A stretch of DNA of 37,892 nt, taken from Saprospiraceae bacterium (GTDB taxonomy: Bacteria; Bacteroidota; Bacteroidia; Chitinophagales; Saprospiraceae). The position numbers and the translations under genes were made by a program. The notes beneath the pieces are model-generated. The model saw only the letters and a program-made list of their open reading frames with translations, was not told the origin of the DNA and searched no databases. This document shows, piece by piece, positions 16,012 to 24,362 of the stretch. Position 1 is the stretch's first letter; each line of letters opens with the position of its first letter. Location: positions 1-37,892 of the forward strand of contig JANQHF010000072.1 in NCBI GenBank assembly GCA_028282725.1, written 5' to 3'.

Positions 16012-18396
16012 CTAGAGCCGTACCATCGTCACACCATCCCCACCCTGTTCATCGGAGGGATGATAATACGATTGAAAATCCTTGAACTGTTTGATCTTTG
16101 AAATGACCAGTTTCCTGAGTGCTCCTTTCCCTTTGCCATGTACGATTTCAAGAAGACGGGCATTATTCAGAAGAGCCTTATCAAAAAACTCATCGAGGGT
16201 GATTTCGGCATCATCCATTTTATAACCCCGAATATCGATCTTGGGACTAAAATTCGCCTCAAAGGCAACTCCCTTTACATTGATACCCTTTTGACCATTA
16301 AATTCGATTTGAGCATTTGCCAGGGTTAGGTCTTCAAGTGCCACTTCCATCTGCATGAGTCCAAACAAGACCTTGGCTTTATCACCCTTTATAGATAAAA
16401 CCTCTCCACTCAATTCACCATCAATCATCTTTACATAGTCGCCGATAGATATCTTTTCATTCACATCCCTTTGTGCCAGGATGTCTTTTTTCAGTGTTAC
16501 AATTTCCTGGGATTCCAGCTTTCTTTTTTCCAGTGCCCGCTTTTTCTTTTCGATTGCTTTTTCAAGGTTTCTTTCCTTCTCCAACTTGGAGATCAGGCTC
16601 TGCAATTCCATGCTTTCCTCATTCGCCTTTTTGAATTCGATCTCCTTGGCCCTGATTTGAAGTTTTTTGCGTTTCACCTGGAATTCATCAGACAACCTTT
16701 GATAATTCCTGATCAATTTATCCAACCTGTCTTTTTCTTTTTCGATATAATCGAGTTGTTCATCAAGAATGGCCTTCCCTTCCTGCAGATCGATCAAAAG
16801 ATCTTCGATTTGATTTTCCTTCTTACCGACTTTTCTCCTGGCATATTTGATAACATTGGGATCTAAGCCCACCTTTTTGGCGACTTCAAAGGCGTAAGAG
16901 CTTCCGGGTTTCCCAACTTTTAACTTATAGGTGGGACGCAAGTGTTCCTTATCAAATAACATCGCCCCGTTAATAATTCCCTTGTTTTTAAAAGCAAAGA
17001 CTTTAAGTTCGGAATAGTGAGTGGTGATAATACCATAACAACTCTTCGCAAGCAATCCCTTGATAATCCCTTCCGCTATGGCCCCTCCCAACTTCGGATC
17101 CGTTCCACTTCCTATCTCATCCAGGAGCACCAGGGTACGGTCGTCAACCTGATCGAGAATTTGTCTCAGGTTTTGCAGGTGAGAACTATATGTGCTCAAA
17201 CCCTCGTCAATGGATTGCTGATCTCCTATGTCACAAAAGATCCGGGAAAATATCCCTATTGTACTTTCAGCACCTACTGGGACAAGGATACCACGATAGA
17301 CCATCATATGTATCAATCCCACTGCTTTAAGGGTTACAGACTTACCTCCGGCATTTGGTCCACTGATCAGGACAAGCCTGTTATTGCCTTTCAGTTCCAG
17401 GTCAAAATCAATGGTCTTCTGACCTCCTTCCAATTCCTGGAGCAATAATAAAGGATGCTTCCCCTTTTGGATATGAAGTAGTGGTCGCTCACTGATTTCC
17501 GGGAGTACTCCTTCCAAATGATGAGAAAACATACCCTTCGCCCGGCATGCATCAATGCGGATTATTTTATGAAGACAGGCATCGATCAGGTAGCGGTCTT
17601 CTCTCAATTCATTGGACAATTCCCTAAGTACCCGATAGGTTTCTGCCCGCAAATCATTTTGAAGCGAATACAAATCATTGTTCAAAGACATGACGACCTG
17701 GGGTTCCATGTATACGGTCTTGCCCGAAGCAGATTGATCGTGTATGACTCCCTGCATCTTCCGTTTGTTCTCGACGGGAAGCACCAATACGCGACGGCCA
17801 TTTCGAATCGATTCAAGGTTTTCAGCCAGAAGCTGCTTCTTCTTGAATTGTCCGATCAAATCATCAAAAGTCCGATCGATCTGTCTTCTCAATCCTTCGA
17901 TTTTCTTATTGATTCGCACCATCTCCGGGGAGGCATCAGGTCGCAACTCTCCAGTGACCGCAAATACCTTCAGGATTTTTTGGATGGGTGTATCTGAATA
18001 GTCTTCTATCTTGCCCAACTCATAGACGTTCGCATACTTTGACTTTTTTTCTGCCGAAAAAGAATTGATGAAATGGTCATAGTTGGTACAAACAGTCAAT
18101 ATCCGCAAAATGGATTCCGACTCAAGGACATAACCCGTCTTTTCAAGCATCTTCAAATCTTCACTGATATCCTCGTAGTGAAGAAAATCGAACAACTCGG
18201 ATTCATTGATCATCTCTACAATGTCCCTGGTTCTTTGTAATTCCACCAGGATTGAGTGGTGCGTATCCAATTGCTGATGCAAGATGTACTCCTTGCCCAA
18301 AGCACCTTTACAAAGTGAAGTAACCCGATCCAGAATTTTGTCGAATTCCAGTTGTTCCGACTCTAATTGCGATATTCTTCGGGACTTGTGATTCAT
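16012..18396 (-). CDS. mutS2: Endonuclease MutS2
   Basis: 794 residues from ATG 18396; the frame is open to 18525, but that extension overlaps the ompA terminator hairpin and lacks homology, so the inner start is chosen. MutS2 is a cytoplasmic DNA- and ribosome-associated ATPase that, depending on species, suppresses recombination or rescues collided ribosomes. Domains: core/lever helices (1-330), ABC ATPase with Walker A GPNAGGKS (346-353) and Walker B TLVLLDEIGSGTDP (421-434), GIITTHYSELK (H loop), a long Lys/Glu-rich coiled coil (about 510-640), and a C-terminal Smr nuclease domain with DIRGYKMDDAEITLDEF and IVHGKGKGALRKLV. All family motifs are intact. Likely transcribed alone. Confidence 0.97.
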   Translation of the reverse strand: MNHKSRRISQLESEQLEFDKILDRVTSLCKGALGKEYILHQQLDTHHSILVELQRTRDIVEMINESELFDFLHYEDISEDLKMLEKTGYVLESESILRILTVCTNYDHFINSFSAEKKSKYANVYELGKIEDYSDTPIQKILKVFAVTGELRPDASPEMVRINKKIEGLRRQIDRTFDDLIGQFKKKQLLAENLESIRNGRRVLVLPVENKRKMQGVIHDQSASGKTVYMEPQVVMSLNNDLYSLQNDLRAETYRVLRELSNELREDRYLIDACLHKIIRIDACRAKGMFSHHLEGVLPEISERPLLHIQKGKHPLLLLQELEGGQKTIDFDLELKGNNRLVLISGPNAGGKSVTLKAVGLIHMMVYRGILVPVGAESTIGIFSRIFCDIGDQQSIDEGLSTYSSHLQNLRQILDQVDDRTLVLLDEIGSGTDPKLGGAIAEGIIKGLLAKSCYGIITTHYSELKVFAFKNKGIINGAMLFDKEHLRPTYKLKVGKPGSSYAFEVAKKVGLDPNVIKYARRKVGKKENQIEDLLIDLQEGKAILDEQLDYIEKEKDRLDKLIRNYQRLSDEFQVKRKKLQIRAKEIEFKKANEESMELQSLISKLEKERNLEKAIEKKKRALEKRKLESQEIVTLKKDILAQRDVNEKISIGDYVKMIDGELSGEVLSIKGDKAKVLFGLMQMEVALEDLTLANAQIEFNGQKGINVKGVAFEANFSPKIDIRGYKMDDAEITLDEFFDKALLNNARLLEIVHGKGKGALRKLVISKIKQFKDFQSYYHPSDEQGGDGVTMVRL

Positions 18397-18408
18397 GAAA
18401 CGGAACTG

Positions 18409-18416
18409 CAAATTTA
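18409..18416 (-). promoter_or_regulatory. Candidate -7 element for mutS2
   Basis: Minus-strand TAAATTTG fits the Bacteroidetes sigma-ABfr -7 consensus TAnnTTTG and lies 12 bp before the mutS2 ATG, giving a very short leader. No clear -33 TTTG at the expected distance, so the call is weak. Confidence 0.35.
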
Positions 18417-18491
18417 TGGAATTGTCGGGCTTATTCGATGAAGATTTTGATTGCTCAATACAATTGAACCGGTAAGAGTTGCCTGGAAACC

Positions 18492-18521
18492 AAAAAAGCC
18501 CGGGACATGACATCCCGGGCT
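18492..18521 (-). terminator. Strong Rho-independent terminator of the ompA-like gene
   Basis: AGCCCGGGA (18497-18505) and TCCCGGGCT (18513-18521) form a perfect GC-rich 9-bp stem; on the minus strand it runs into six T (plus A-run 18492-18497). It sits 20 bp past the OmpA stop and upstream of mutS2, separating the two units. Confidence 0.9.
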
Positions 18522-18540
18522 CCAAAAATATTGTGATCTT

Positions 18541-20382
18541 CTAATTTCTTGGTATCAGGGCAAATTCCACCCTTCTGTTCAGGGTCCGTCCACTGACTGT
18601 TTGATTGTTGGCTATCGGTCTGGATTCACCAAATCCTTCAAAGCCCATTCTGTCTGCTGATACTCCACTATTCAGGAGGAATAAGTAGCAAGCTCTGGCT
18701 CTTTCTTCGGACAGACGTTGATTTTCATCAGCACTACCCTGATTATCCGTATGTCCTTCAATGGAGAGATCAAAGTCCGGGTAACGATCCATGATCTCTG
18801 CAATCTGTCTCAGGACATTGAATGATTGCGTTCTAAAAGAAGCCTTTCCAGTCTCAAACTGTACGGAACGCATAGCTATTTGTAAGATTCGTCGATCACT
18901 TGCTGACACTTCAGGACAACCCTGGGTATCAACCGGTCCGGCACTATTCGGACATCTGTCACGACTGTCATCAAGACCGTCACCATCTGTATCGGGACAT
19001 CCATCATAAATCGCCAATCCAGGTCTTCCGGGACATCGATCCTGGCTATCAAATACTCCATCTCCATCTGTGTCGATATCCTGCAAGACTTCTCTTTCCG
19101 GTTCGGTCTCTTCCGGACAGCCCCTGTTGTAATCAGGACCTGACTCATTTGGACATGCGTCCCTGCTGTCATCTACACCGTCACCATCCGTATCCGGACA
19201 ACCGGCGTAAACTGCCTGACCGGGTGCATCAGGACATCTATCGATGCTATCAGGAACTCCATCTCCATCGCTGTCAGTTTCTTCTTCGGGACAACCGTTA
19301 TTTACGATAGTTCCGGCCACCGTTGGACATCGATCATCGCTATCCTTGATGCCATCGCCATCCTGGTCAGGACAACCGAGGGTATTTCTTGGTCCAATGG
19401 TATTCGGGCACTCATCAACATTGTCCGGAGTACCATCTCCATCTGAATCAGTTTCAGGGCATCCGCCATTAGAGGCAGGTCCTGCTACTGTTGGACATCG
19501 ATCCAGGTCATTCGGAATACCGTCCTGGTCGGCATCGTTATCGGGACAACCATTATTACTGATACTTCCCGGCATATTCGGACACTCGTCATCTACATCT
19601 GATACGCCATCACCGTCTGAATCAGGACAACCCTTCAATGCAATGGCTCCAAACTTTTCGGGGCACAGGTCGCGGTAATCCGGAATTCCATCTTCATCCG
19701 CATCCGGACAGCCATCCAAATTCTCCAAGCCCGGCTCCTGAGGACATAGATCCAATTCGTCAATGACACCATCGCCATCGGAGTCGAGTTCTTCTTTCTC
19801 TTCTTCTGGCTCTTCTTCTTCCTCTTTCTCTATCTCTTTTTGATCCTTCTGTCCGAAGAAATAGGTCAATCCTAATCCGTGATGAAGATTATTTCTGTCA
19901 TCCTCCAATGAATACCTGTATTCCGACTGCCAGGTGAGAAATGCCCGCTCATGAAGCTTGAAATTGAAGCCCAATCCAAATGGTATCTGAATATTGCTGG
20001 TTCCCGGGTTCTCATAAACATAACCTCCTCCAGCAAAAATGTGCGGGACAATCGATGATGAGTTCGGCGTCAGGTGATACTGGAGTCGAAGATCTGCTCC
20101 TAATGTTCGCCGGTGAAGGTCTGCGATTTCCCCATTTTGTGAAATAACACCAAACTTCAGCGGAAGGGATACATATATGCGGTCCTTGATTTTCTTGATC
20201 AGGCCAATTTCAAACCCGGAATTATAGGACGGGAAGTCGCCAAAACTCCCTCCATTCTGGGATTGGTAATCCATTAATAACGCTTTCAGGGTTATGCCAA
20301 TGTCGTCATTGTCAGATTGTGCATTCAGAGAGGTAACACCCAACGTGAACAACAGAAGACAAGCCGTTAGAATTTTGTTCAT
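18541..20382 (-). CDS. OmpA family outer-membrane protein with thrombospondin type 3 repeats
   Basis: 613 residues in three parts. (1) Signal peptide (MNKILTACLLLFTLGVTSLNAQ) and an outer-membrane beta-barrel up to about residue 180. (2) A Glu-rich hinge (KEIEKEEEEEPEEEKEELD), then ten thrombospondin type 3 calcium-binding repeats of DxDxDGxxDxxDxCP...GCP type, with a short insert (ETEPEREVLQDI) before the ninth. (3) A C-terminal OmpA peptidoglycan-binding domain (SVQFETGKASFRTQSFNVLRQIAEIM, DLSIEGHTDNQGSADENQRLSEERA, GFGESRPIANNQT, NRRVEF) with the diaminopimelate-binding D and R residues. It ties the outer membrane to the wall through a Ca-stiffened spacer. Common in Bacteroidota; monocistronic, with its own terminator. 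Confidence 0.95.
   Translation of the reverse strand: MNKILTACLLLFTLGVTSLNAQSDNDDIGITLKALLMDYQSQNGGSFGDFPSYNSGFEIGLIKKIKDRIYVSLPLKFGVISQNGEIADLHRRTLGADLRLQYHLTPNSSSIVPHIFAGGGYVYENPGTSNIQIPFGLGFNFKLHERAFLTWQSEYRYSLEDDRNNLHHGLGLTYFFGQKDQKEIEKEEEEEPEEEKEELDSDGDGVIDELDLCPQEPGLENLDGCPDADEDGIPDYRDLCPEKFGAIALKGCPDSDGDGVSDVDDECPNMPGSISNNGCPDNDADQDGIPNDLDRCPTVAGPASNGGCPETDSDGDGTPDNVDECPNTIGPRNTLGCPDQDGDGIKDSDDRCPTVAGTIVNNGCPEEETDSDGDGVPDSIDRCPDAPGQAVYAGCPDTDGDGVDDSRDACPNESGPDYNRGCPEETEPEREVLQDIDTDGDGVFDSQDRCPGRPGLAIYDGCPDTDGDGLDDSRDRCPNSAGPVDTQGCPEVSASDRRILQIAMRSVQFETGKASFRTQSFNVLRQIAEIMDRYPDFDLSIEGHTDNQGSADENQRLSEERARACYLFLLNSGVSADRMGFEGFGESRPIANNQTVSGRTLNRRVEFALIPRN
18890..19795 (-). repeat. Ten tandem TSP3 coding repeats within the ompA-like gene
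   Basis: About 75-90 bp imperfect direct repeats, each encoding an Asp-rich loop and two Cys-Pro pairs (CP...GCP). They are protein-level calcium-binding repeats; DNA identity is moderate, so copy number could vary by recombination between units. Confidence 0.85.
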
Positions 20383-20605
20383 AGAATACTTCTTTATACA
20401 AACATTTGAGTATCAATCAATTAAGTAGAAAAAATTCAAGTTTGATTTTGATCTCAATTTTATTCCCAATTTTCAGCCCAGATGATTAGCTGATCAAGCT
20501 CGCGGTGGCAATAACAGCTGAAAGATCAAAGGTAATAAATCCGTTACATAAAAAGCCGGTTTAATATGTAATAGACACTCCTATAATCAGGTACGTATCA
20601 TATGA

Positions 20606-21115
20606 TTATTTAATCTGAAAATATCCGGTACTTCGATTCTTTACCACATTATCAACGTCAAAATAACGTCCATTCATACATATGTATACACCTTCCGGCA
20701 GAGACTGTGCAAATGCTACTGCGGCACCGAGGTTAAAAAACCCATCGGACGAAGATCCGAAAGCAAACGGAATCATTGCTCCGGTCAATACGATCGTCTT
20801 TCCTTCAATTTGCTGATCAACCAGAAATTGACCGGTCTTGGCCATGGTATCGGTTCCATGGGTAATGATAATATCCTTATAGGGAGTCTTCCTGCAATTG
20901 TAGGCAATGATCTGTCTCTCCGTGTCCGTCATTTCAAGACTATCGATCATCATCAACGTCTTGATATCCGTAGGGATGCTGCATCTGCCTGTCTCGAGCA
21001 TGTCGTGAAGGTGGGTATCCTTGAAATACAATTCCCCGGTGATAAAATTGTAGTCCTTATCGAAGGTTCCTCCCGTGATAAAGACCTGGATGGTTTCGTC
21101 ATTATTCTGTGGCAT
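20606..21115 (-). CDS. Asparaginase N-terminal-domain protein (single domain)
   Basis: 169 residues corresponding only to the N-terminal domain of type I/II asparaginases. Both Thr motifs are present: TGGTFDK (Thr17, the nucleophile position) and HGTDTMAKT (Thr88-Asp89, Lys93, the second catalytic group), with TGAMIPF following. The usual C-terminal domain, which completes the active site across the dimer, is missing; the frame ends cleanly with YFQIK and a stop, and no continuation is seen after it. Free-standing versions of this length are known in Bacteroidota and Gammaproteobacteria and are annotated 'asparaginase domain-containing', so this is probably a natural short form, not a truncation. 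Activity uncertain. Divergent from the aminotransferase gene. Confidence 0.85.
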   Translation of the reverse strand: MPQNNDETIQVFITGGTFDKDYNFITGELYFKDTHLHDMLETGRCSIPTDIKTLMMIDSLEMTDTERQIIAYNCRKTPYKDIIITHGTDTMAKTGQFLVDQQIEGKTIVLTGAMIPFAFGSSSDGFFNLGAAVAFAQSLPEGVYICMNGRYFDVDNVVKNRSTGYFQIK

Positions 21116-21190
21116 AGTTTGTATCCTCCAATATTTGCAACAAAGAAATCGATTTCAGCTCAAAAATCATATTACGAATAAAACTATACC

Positions 21191-21198
21191 TACTTTTG
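21191..21198 (+). promoter_or_regulatory. Candidate -7 element for the aminotransferase gene
   Basis: TACTTTTG matches the Bacteroidetes -7 consensus TAnnTTTG, 22 bp before the ATG at 21221. A -33 TTTG is not evident at the expected distance. Confidence 0.4.
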
Positions 21199-21220
21199 CC
21201 GGGTCATCAAAAGAAAAGAA

Positions 21221-22423
21221 ATGTCCGCTACCAATATCTTATCGGAGACCGTCCTGAACCTGGCCGAGTCCGCCACCTTGAAAATGTCGCAAATGGCGCG
21301 CGATCTCAGAGCCCAGGGCCATGATGTCATCAGTTTGTCTATTGGCGAACCGGATTTTGACACCCCTGAATTGGTCCGTGAAGCAGCAAAGACTGCACTT
21401 GACGAGGGATATACCCATTATACGCCTGTTCCCGGATTAATGGATCTCAGGAAGGCCATCTGTACGAAACTGAAAAGAGACAATGATCTCGATTTCACCC
21501 CGGCTAATATTGTGGTATCAAATGGTGCCAAGCAGACCATATTTAATATATGCCAGGCCTTGATCAATGAGGGGGATGAAGTCATCATTTTTACCCCCTA
21601 CTGGGTCAGTTATATTGAAATCGTGAGAATGGCCGGAGGTGTGCCGGTGATCGTCACTGCGGATGTCACGAAAGATTATAAGGTGGATCCTGCTGATGTC
21701 TCCAATGCCATCACGGATCGAACAAAATTTGTATTGTTTTCTTCGCCGAGCAACCCAACAGGCTCTGTGTATACAAGAGGAGAATTGGGTGAGATCGCCA
21801 ATGCCATTGCCCTTCACGATCATGTCTATATCGTATCTGATGAAATCTACGAGCATATCGTCTTTGACGGCGTTCATGAGAGCATCGCCCAGTTTGAAAA
21901 TGTCCGGGATCGCACCATTGTCGTGAATGGAATGTCCAAGGGATTTGCCATGACGGGATGGCGTCTCGGATATATGGCTGCTCCGGAATTCATTGCAAAG
22001 GCATGTACAAAAATCCAGGGTCAGGTCACTTCCGGCGCAAGTGCTTTTGGACAAAAGGCGGCTGCGACTGCCTTATTGGAGGACCCAATAATGACCAAAG
22101 GCATGATGCACCAGTTTCTCGCAAGACGGGAATACATGATCGGACAGTTGAAAGAAATAGATGGCATGCAATTGAGCATCCCTGAGGGAGCATTTTACAT
22201 ATTCCCGGACGTCAGCAATTTTTACGGTAAGAGCTATGAGGGCCAGGCAATCAATAATTCAGCGGAATTGGCGGAATCCCTTCTGGAGCATGCCCATGTT
22301 GCCGTTGTTGCCGGAGCAGCCTTTGGCGCACCTAAGTGCATCCGGATTTCTTATGCTGCTTCGGAAGAACAGTTGGAAAAGGCGTGTGCACGATTGAAGG
22401 ATTATTTTGGGAAGATGGTGTGA
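21221..22423 (+). CDS. Pyridoxal-phosphate aspartate/aromatic aminotransferase
   Basis: 400 residues, class I fold-type I aminotransferase of the subgroup Ibeta aspartate aminotransferase type. It transfers the amino group from aspartate (or related amino acids) to 2-oxoglutarate in the cytoplasm. Visible: the substrate-loop motif SIGEPDFDTP (40-49), YTHYTPVPGL, SNPTG with N178, SDEIYEHIVFDG (Asp207 and Tyr210 contact PLP), and the Schiff-base lysine K240 in NGMSKGFAMTGWRLGY; the C-terminal region contains CIRISYA, where the substrate-carboxylate Arg lies. All catalytic residues are intact. Monocistronic, divergent from the asparaginase-domain gene; the pairing would suit Asn/Asp metabolism, but that is only positional inference. 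Confidence 0.95.
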   Translation: MSATNILSETVLNLAESATLKMSQMARDLRAQGHDVISLSIGEPDFDTPELVREAAKTALDEGYTHYTPVPGLMDLRKAICTKLKRDNDLDFTPANIVVSNGAKQTIFNICQALINEGDEVIIFTPYWVSYIEIVRMAGGVPVIVTADVTKDYKVDPADVSNAITDRTKFVLFSSPSNPTGSVYTRGELGEIANAIALHDHVYIVSDEIYEHIVFDGVHESIAQFENVRDRTIVVNGMSKGFAMTGWRLGYMAAPEFIAKACTKIQGQVTSGASAFGQKAAATALLEDPIMTKGMMHQFLARREYMIGQLKEIDGMQLSIPEGAFYIFPDVSNFYGKSYEGQAINNSAELAESLLEHAHVAVVAGAAFGAPKCIRISYAASEEQLEKACARLKDYFGKMV

Positions 22424-22761
22424 TTAGAATCACTTCTCATGTACCTGTGTACTTAATATGTGCTTGAGTCGTCCTACCTTGGACATGTAATCGGTTATTG
22501 GTTTTTAGTTGTTCGTTTTTGTTGAGGATGGTCATTGTTGGTAGTCCACGGTTTATGGTCCAAAGTTGAATGATTAAACAATCCTGACCACATAAGGGGC
22601 ACATCCTGATAGCCCGGGGTGAACGCGAAGCGTAAAACCCTGGGTGGAGTGATGCGTAAACAAGCTGCGTTTTGGCGCTGCTCTAACCTTGACTATTCAA
22701 TACTAAATTTGCAATTTTCTTTAGATCCCTTCAATATTGTATCAATACTCAGGTATTATCT
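22424..22761. other. Intergenic region holding repeat copy A
   Basis: 338 bp without a gene. The right half contains the first copy of the palindromic repeat (22565-22673). The left part (22430-22560) shows no coding frame or structure that I can support. Confidence 0.5.
22565..22673. repeat. REP-like repeat, copy A
   Basis: About 109 bp, near-identical in order to copy B at 23279-23385. Core cruciform: CCCGGGGT, an inner ACGC-GAA-GCGT stem, then ACCCTGGG; outer arms pair over 8 bp with one wobble. Flanked by conserved segments (TTGAATGAT, CACATCCTG, GAGTGATGCGTAAACAAGC). Same orientation as copy B, so the pair forms direct repeats around the orphan gene. Confidence 0.8.
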
Positions 22762-23259
22762 ATGAAAATCATAAAAATGTTTGATCTGGATATTGATAAA
22801 ATCGATGATGGTATTGACTTTGGCATAAGACTCTTCAACCAAGGAAAATATGACAAGGAGCACTTACGAACAATTATAAGAAACACAGGACTCAGATTAG
22901 ACATCACCAATTCGAAAGAAAGAGAAATTACATTAAAGGCCTTGGCATTTGGTATCTATCATGAAAAATCAATCAAAAAGCTATTTCAGTCTTCAGGAAT
23001 TAATGACAAATTACCATTGGTAATTACACCGGGACGATCCTTTACTGCACTTTTCTATGCAGCAGATATTTTGAACAAACTGAATGATTTCAGCAATGAA
23101 AAAGGACTGTTTTTAATACGATCTATCGAACTTGACCTCTATAGATCATCACATTTTGATGGAGATACGATTGAGCAAATGATTCTTGACTTACAAGATG
23201 ATGAGATCGCCAATTGGTCATCTCCTGATTTTCACACATTTGATATTGTCCTAAAATGA
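22762..23259 (+). CDS. Hypothetical protein (orphan) between direct repeats
   Basis: 165 residues, not recognised. It is cytoplasmic-looking, rich in Lys, Ile and Asp, with mostly helical character (KYDKEHLRTIIRNTGLRLDI, SKEREITLKALAFGIYHEKSIKKLF) and a central strand/loop (KLPLVITPGRSFTALFYAADILNKL). No signal peptide or membrane span. More AT-rich than the aminotransferase before it. It sits alone between two copies of the same roughly 107-bp repeat, in a gap between conserved genes, as expected of a cargo or addiction-type gene inserted by repeat recombination. That role is inference. The opening 'MKIIKMFDLDIDKIDDGI' offers no family clue. Confidence 0.65.
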   Translation: MKIIKMFDLDIDKIDDGIDFGIRLFNQGKYDKEHLRTIIRNTGLRLDITNSKEREITLKALAFGIYHEKSIKKLFQSSGINDKLPLVITPGRSFTALFYAADILNKLNDFSNEKGLFLIRSIELDLYRSSHFDGDTIEQMILDLQDDEIANWSSPDFHTFDIVLK

Positions 23260-23278
23260 CTGTAGTCCATAACCTGTA

Positions 23279-23385
23279 GTTGAATGATCAAACAATCCCA
23301 ACCCCATAAGGCACATCCTGGTAGCCCTGGGTGAACGCAAAGCGTAAAACCCTGGGTAGAGTGATGCGTAAACAAGCGACGTTTT
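23279..23385. repeat. REP-like repeat, copy B
   Basis: About 107 bp, same orientation as copy A and alignable end to end with scattered substitutions and a 2-base gap. The core is CCCTGGGT, ACGC-AAA-GCGT, ACCCTGGG; here the outer stem has one T-T mismatch where copy A has a wobble. It begins 20 bp after the orphan gene stop. Confidence 0.8.
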
Positions 23386-23541
23386 CACACATATTTTTGT
23401 GAATAGGGCGGAAAAACACCCAAAGCACTCTCTGAATAAACCTGTTTAAGTCCTCTGCATATTGATATCCTGAATCTTCATGGCTCAGTCTGGATCCGGA
23501 CAACCAGATCTTTTTAAAAAAAATGAAATTTTCTAAACCTT

Positions 23542-23578
23542 AACTACTATATTTGGTTAAGATAGTAGTTTTACTATC
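23542..23578. promoter_or_regulatory. Candidate TetR operator: overlapping inverted repeats
   Basis: AACTACTAT (23542-23550) pairs with ATAGTAGTT (23562-23570); the second arm overlaps another dyad, GATAGTA (23561-23567) with TACTATC (23572-23578). Three TACTAT/ATAGTA half-sites thus lie 31-67 bp before the TetR start, the typical place for an autoregulatory operator. Inference from symmetry and position. Confidence 0.6.
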
Positions 23579-23608
23579 GTCAAGAGTATTGCAATTATTA
23601 TTTGAAAT

Positions 23609-24343
23609 ATGGAAAACATCAATTTAAATCTGCAAATCAAGGAAAAAATCTATCTGAAGGATCCCGTCACTACCGAATTGGGAAGGAAAATTTTATCCAA
23701 TAGTATCACTCTTATCGACGAATTGGGGTTAGAAATTTTTAGCTTCAGAAAACTGGCATTACGGATATCATCGACGGAGTCCTCTATTTACAGGTATTTC
23801 GAAAACAAGCACTATTTATTTATTTACCTGATCAACTGGTACTGGGAATGGACGGCCACCAGAATAGACCTGGCGGTAATGGTCGTTGATGATCCGCTCA
23901 AGAAATTGGAGTTGATCATAAAGACGGTGATCAAGGCTTCTTTTATGAGTACGCATACTCCATATATTAATGAAGAAGTCCTGCACCAAATCATTGTCAG
24001 GGAAGGAACAAAGGCTTATCACCACAAATTTGTAGACAGTGAAAATGCAGAAGGATTCTTTTTGTCATACAAGGCCTTGTGTAAGAAGATCAGCGAGGTA
24101 TTTCTCGAAATTAATCCGGCATATCCCTATGCAAAATCACTCGCATCGACTTTGATCGAGGTGTGTAACAACAACATTTACTTTGCCAAACACCTGCCGA
24201 GGTTGACAGATTTGAACGTTGATCAGGACGCTGCGCAAATGAAGATGGACTTGTATGACATGCTATATCACATGATCATTTCATGCTTACAAAACAAAGC
24301 TATTGTCAAACCAGCTCATGCCAATGGCAAGCACATATTGTAA
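23609..24343 (+). CDS. TetR/AcrR family transcriptional regulator
   Basis: 244 residues. The N-terminal HTH is clear: GRKILSNSITLIDELGLEIFSFRKLALRISSTESSIYRYFENKHYLFIYLINWYWEW, with the family's S.YRYF.nK.yL signature (residues about 55-70). The all-helical C-terminal ligand domain fits no subfamily I can name. It lies 19 bp upstream of the prohibitin-like gene in the same direction, so it probably controls itself and that gene through the dyads in front of it. Ligand unknown. Confidence 0.9.
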   Translation: MENINLNLQIKEKIYLKDPVTTELGRKILSNSITLIDELGLEIFSFRKLALRISSTESSIYRYFENKHYLFIYLINWYWEWTATRIDLAVMVVDDPLKKLELIIKTVIKASFMSTHTPYINEEVLHQIIVREGTKAYHHKFVDSENAEGFFLSYKALCKKISEVFLEINPAYPYAKSLASTLIEVCNNNIYFAKHLPRLTDLNVDQDAAQMKMDLYDMLYHMIISCLQNKAIVKPAHANGKHIL

Positions 24344-24362
24344 ACATATAAAAACATAAATC

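Larger units (their letters stand above)
23260..23608. other. Intergenic region: repeat copy B plus TetR operator
   Basis: 349 bp without a gene. It holds repeat copy B and, near the right end, overlapping inverted repeats before the TetR gene. The stretch 23390-23520 shows nothing I can support. Confidence 0.5.

Noticed and set aside
16471-18001. Plus-strand ORFs of 85-159 residues inside mutS2
   Set aside because: Phe- and Leu-rich shadow frames of the Lys/Glu coiled coil and ATPase domain; no motif.
18397-18525. N-terminal extension of MutS2 by 43 residues
   Set aside because: The extension begins inside the ompA terminator hairpin and lacks similarity to MutS2; ATG 18396 gives the usual N terminus.
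18790-19680. Several ORFs opposite the TSP3 region, and a CRISPR-like periodicity
   Set aside because: They mirror the Asp-rich coding repeats of the ompA-like gene; units vary in sequence and no constant repeat/unique spacer pattern exists.
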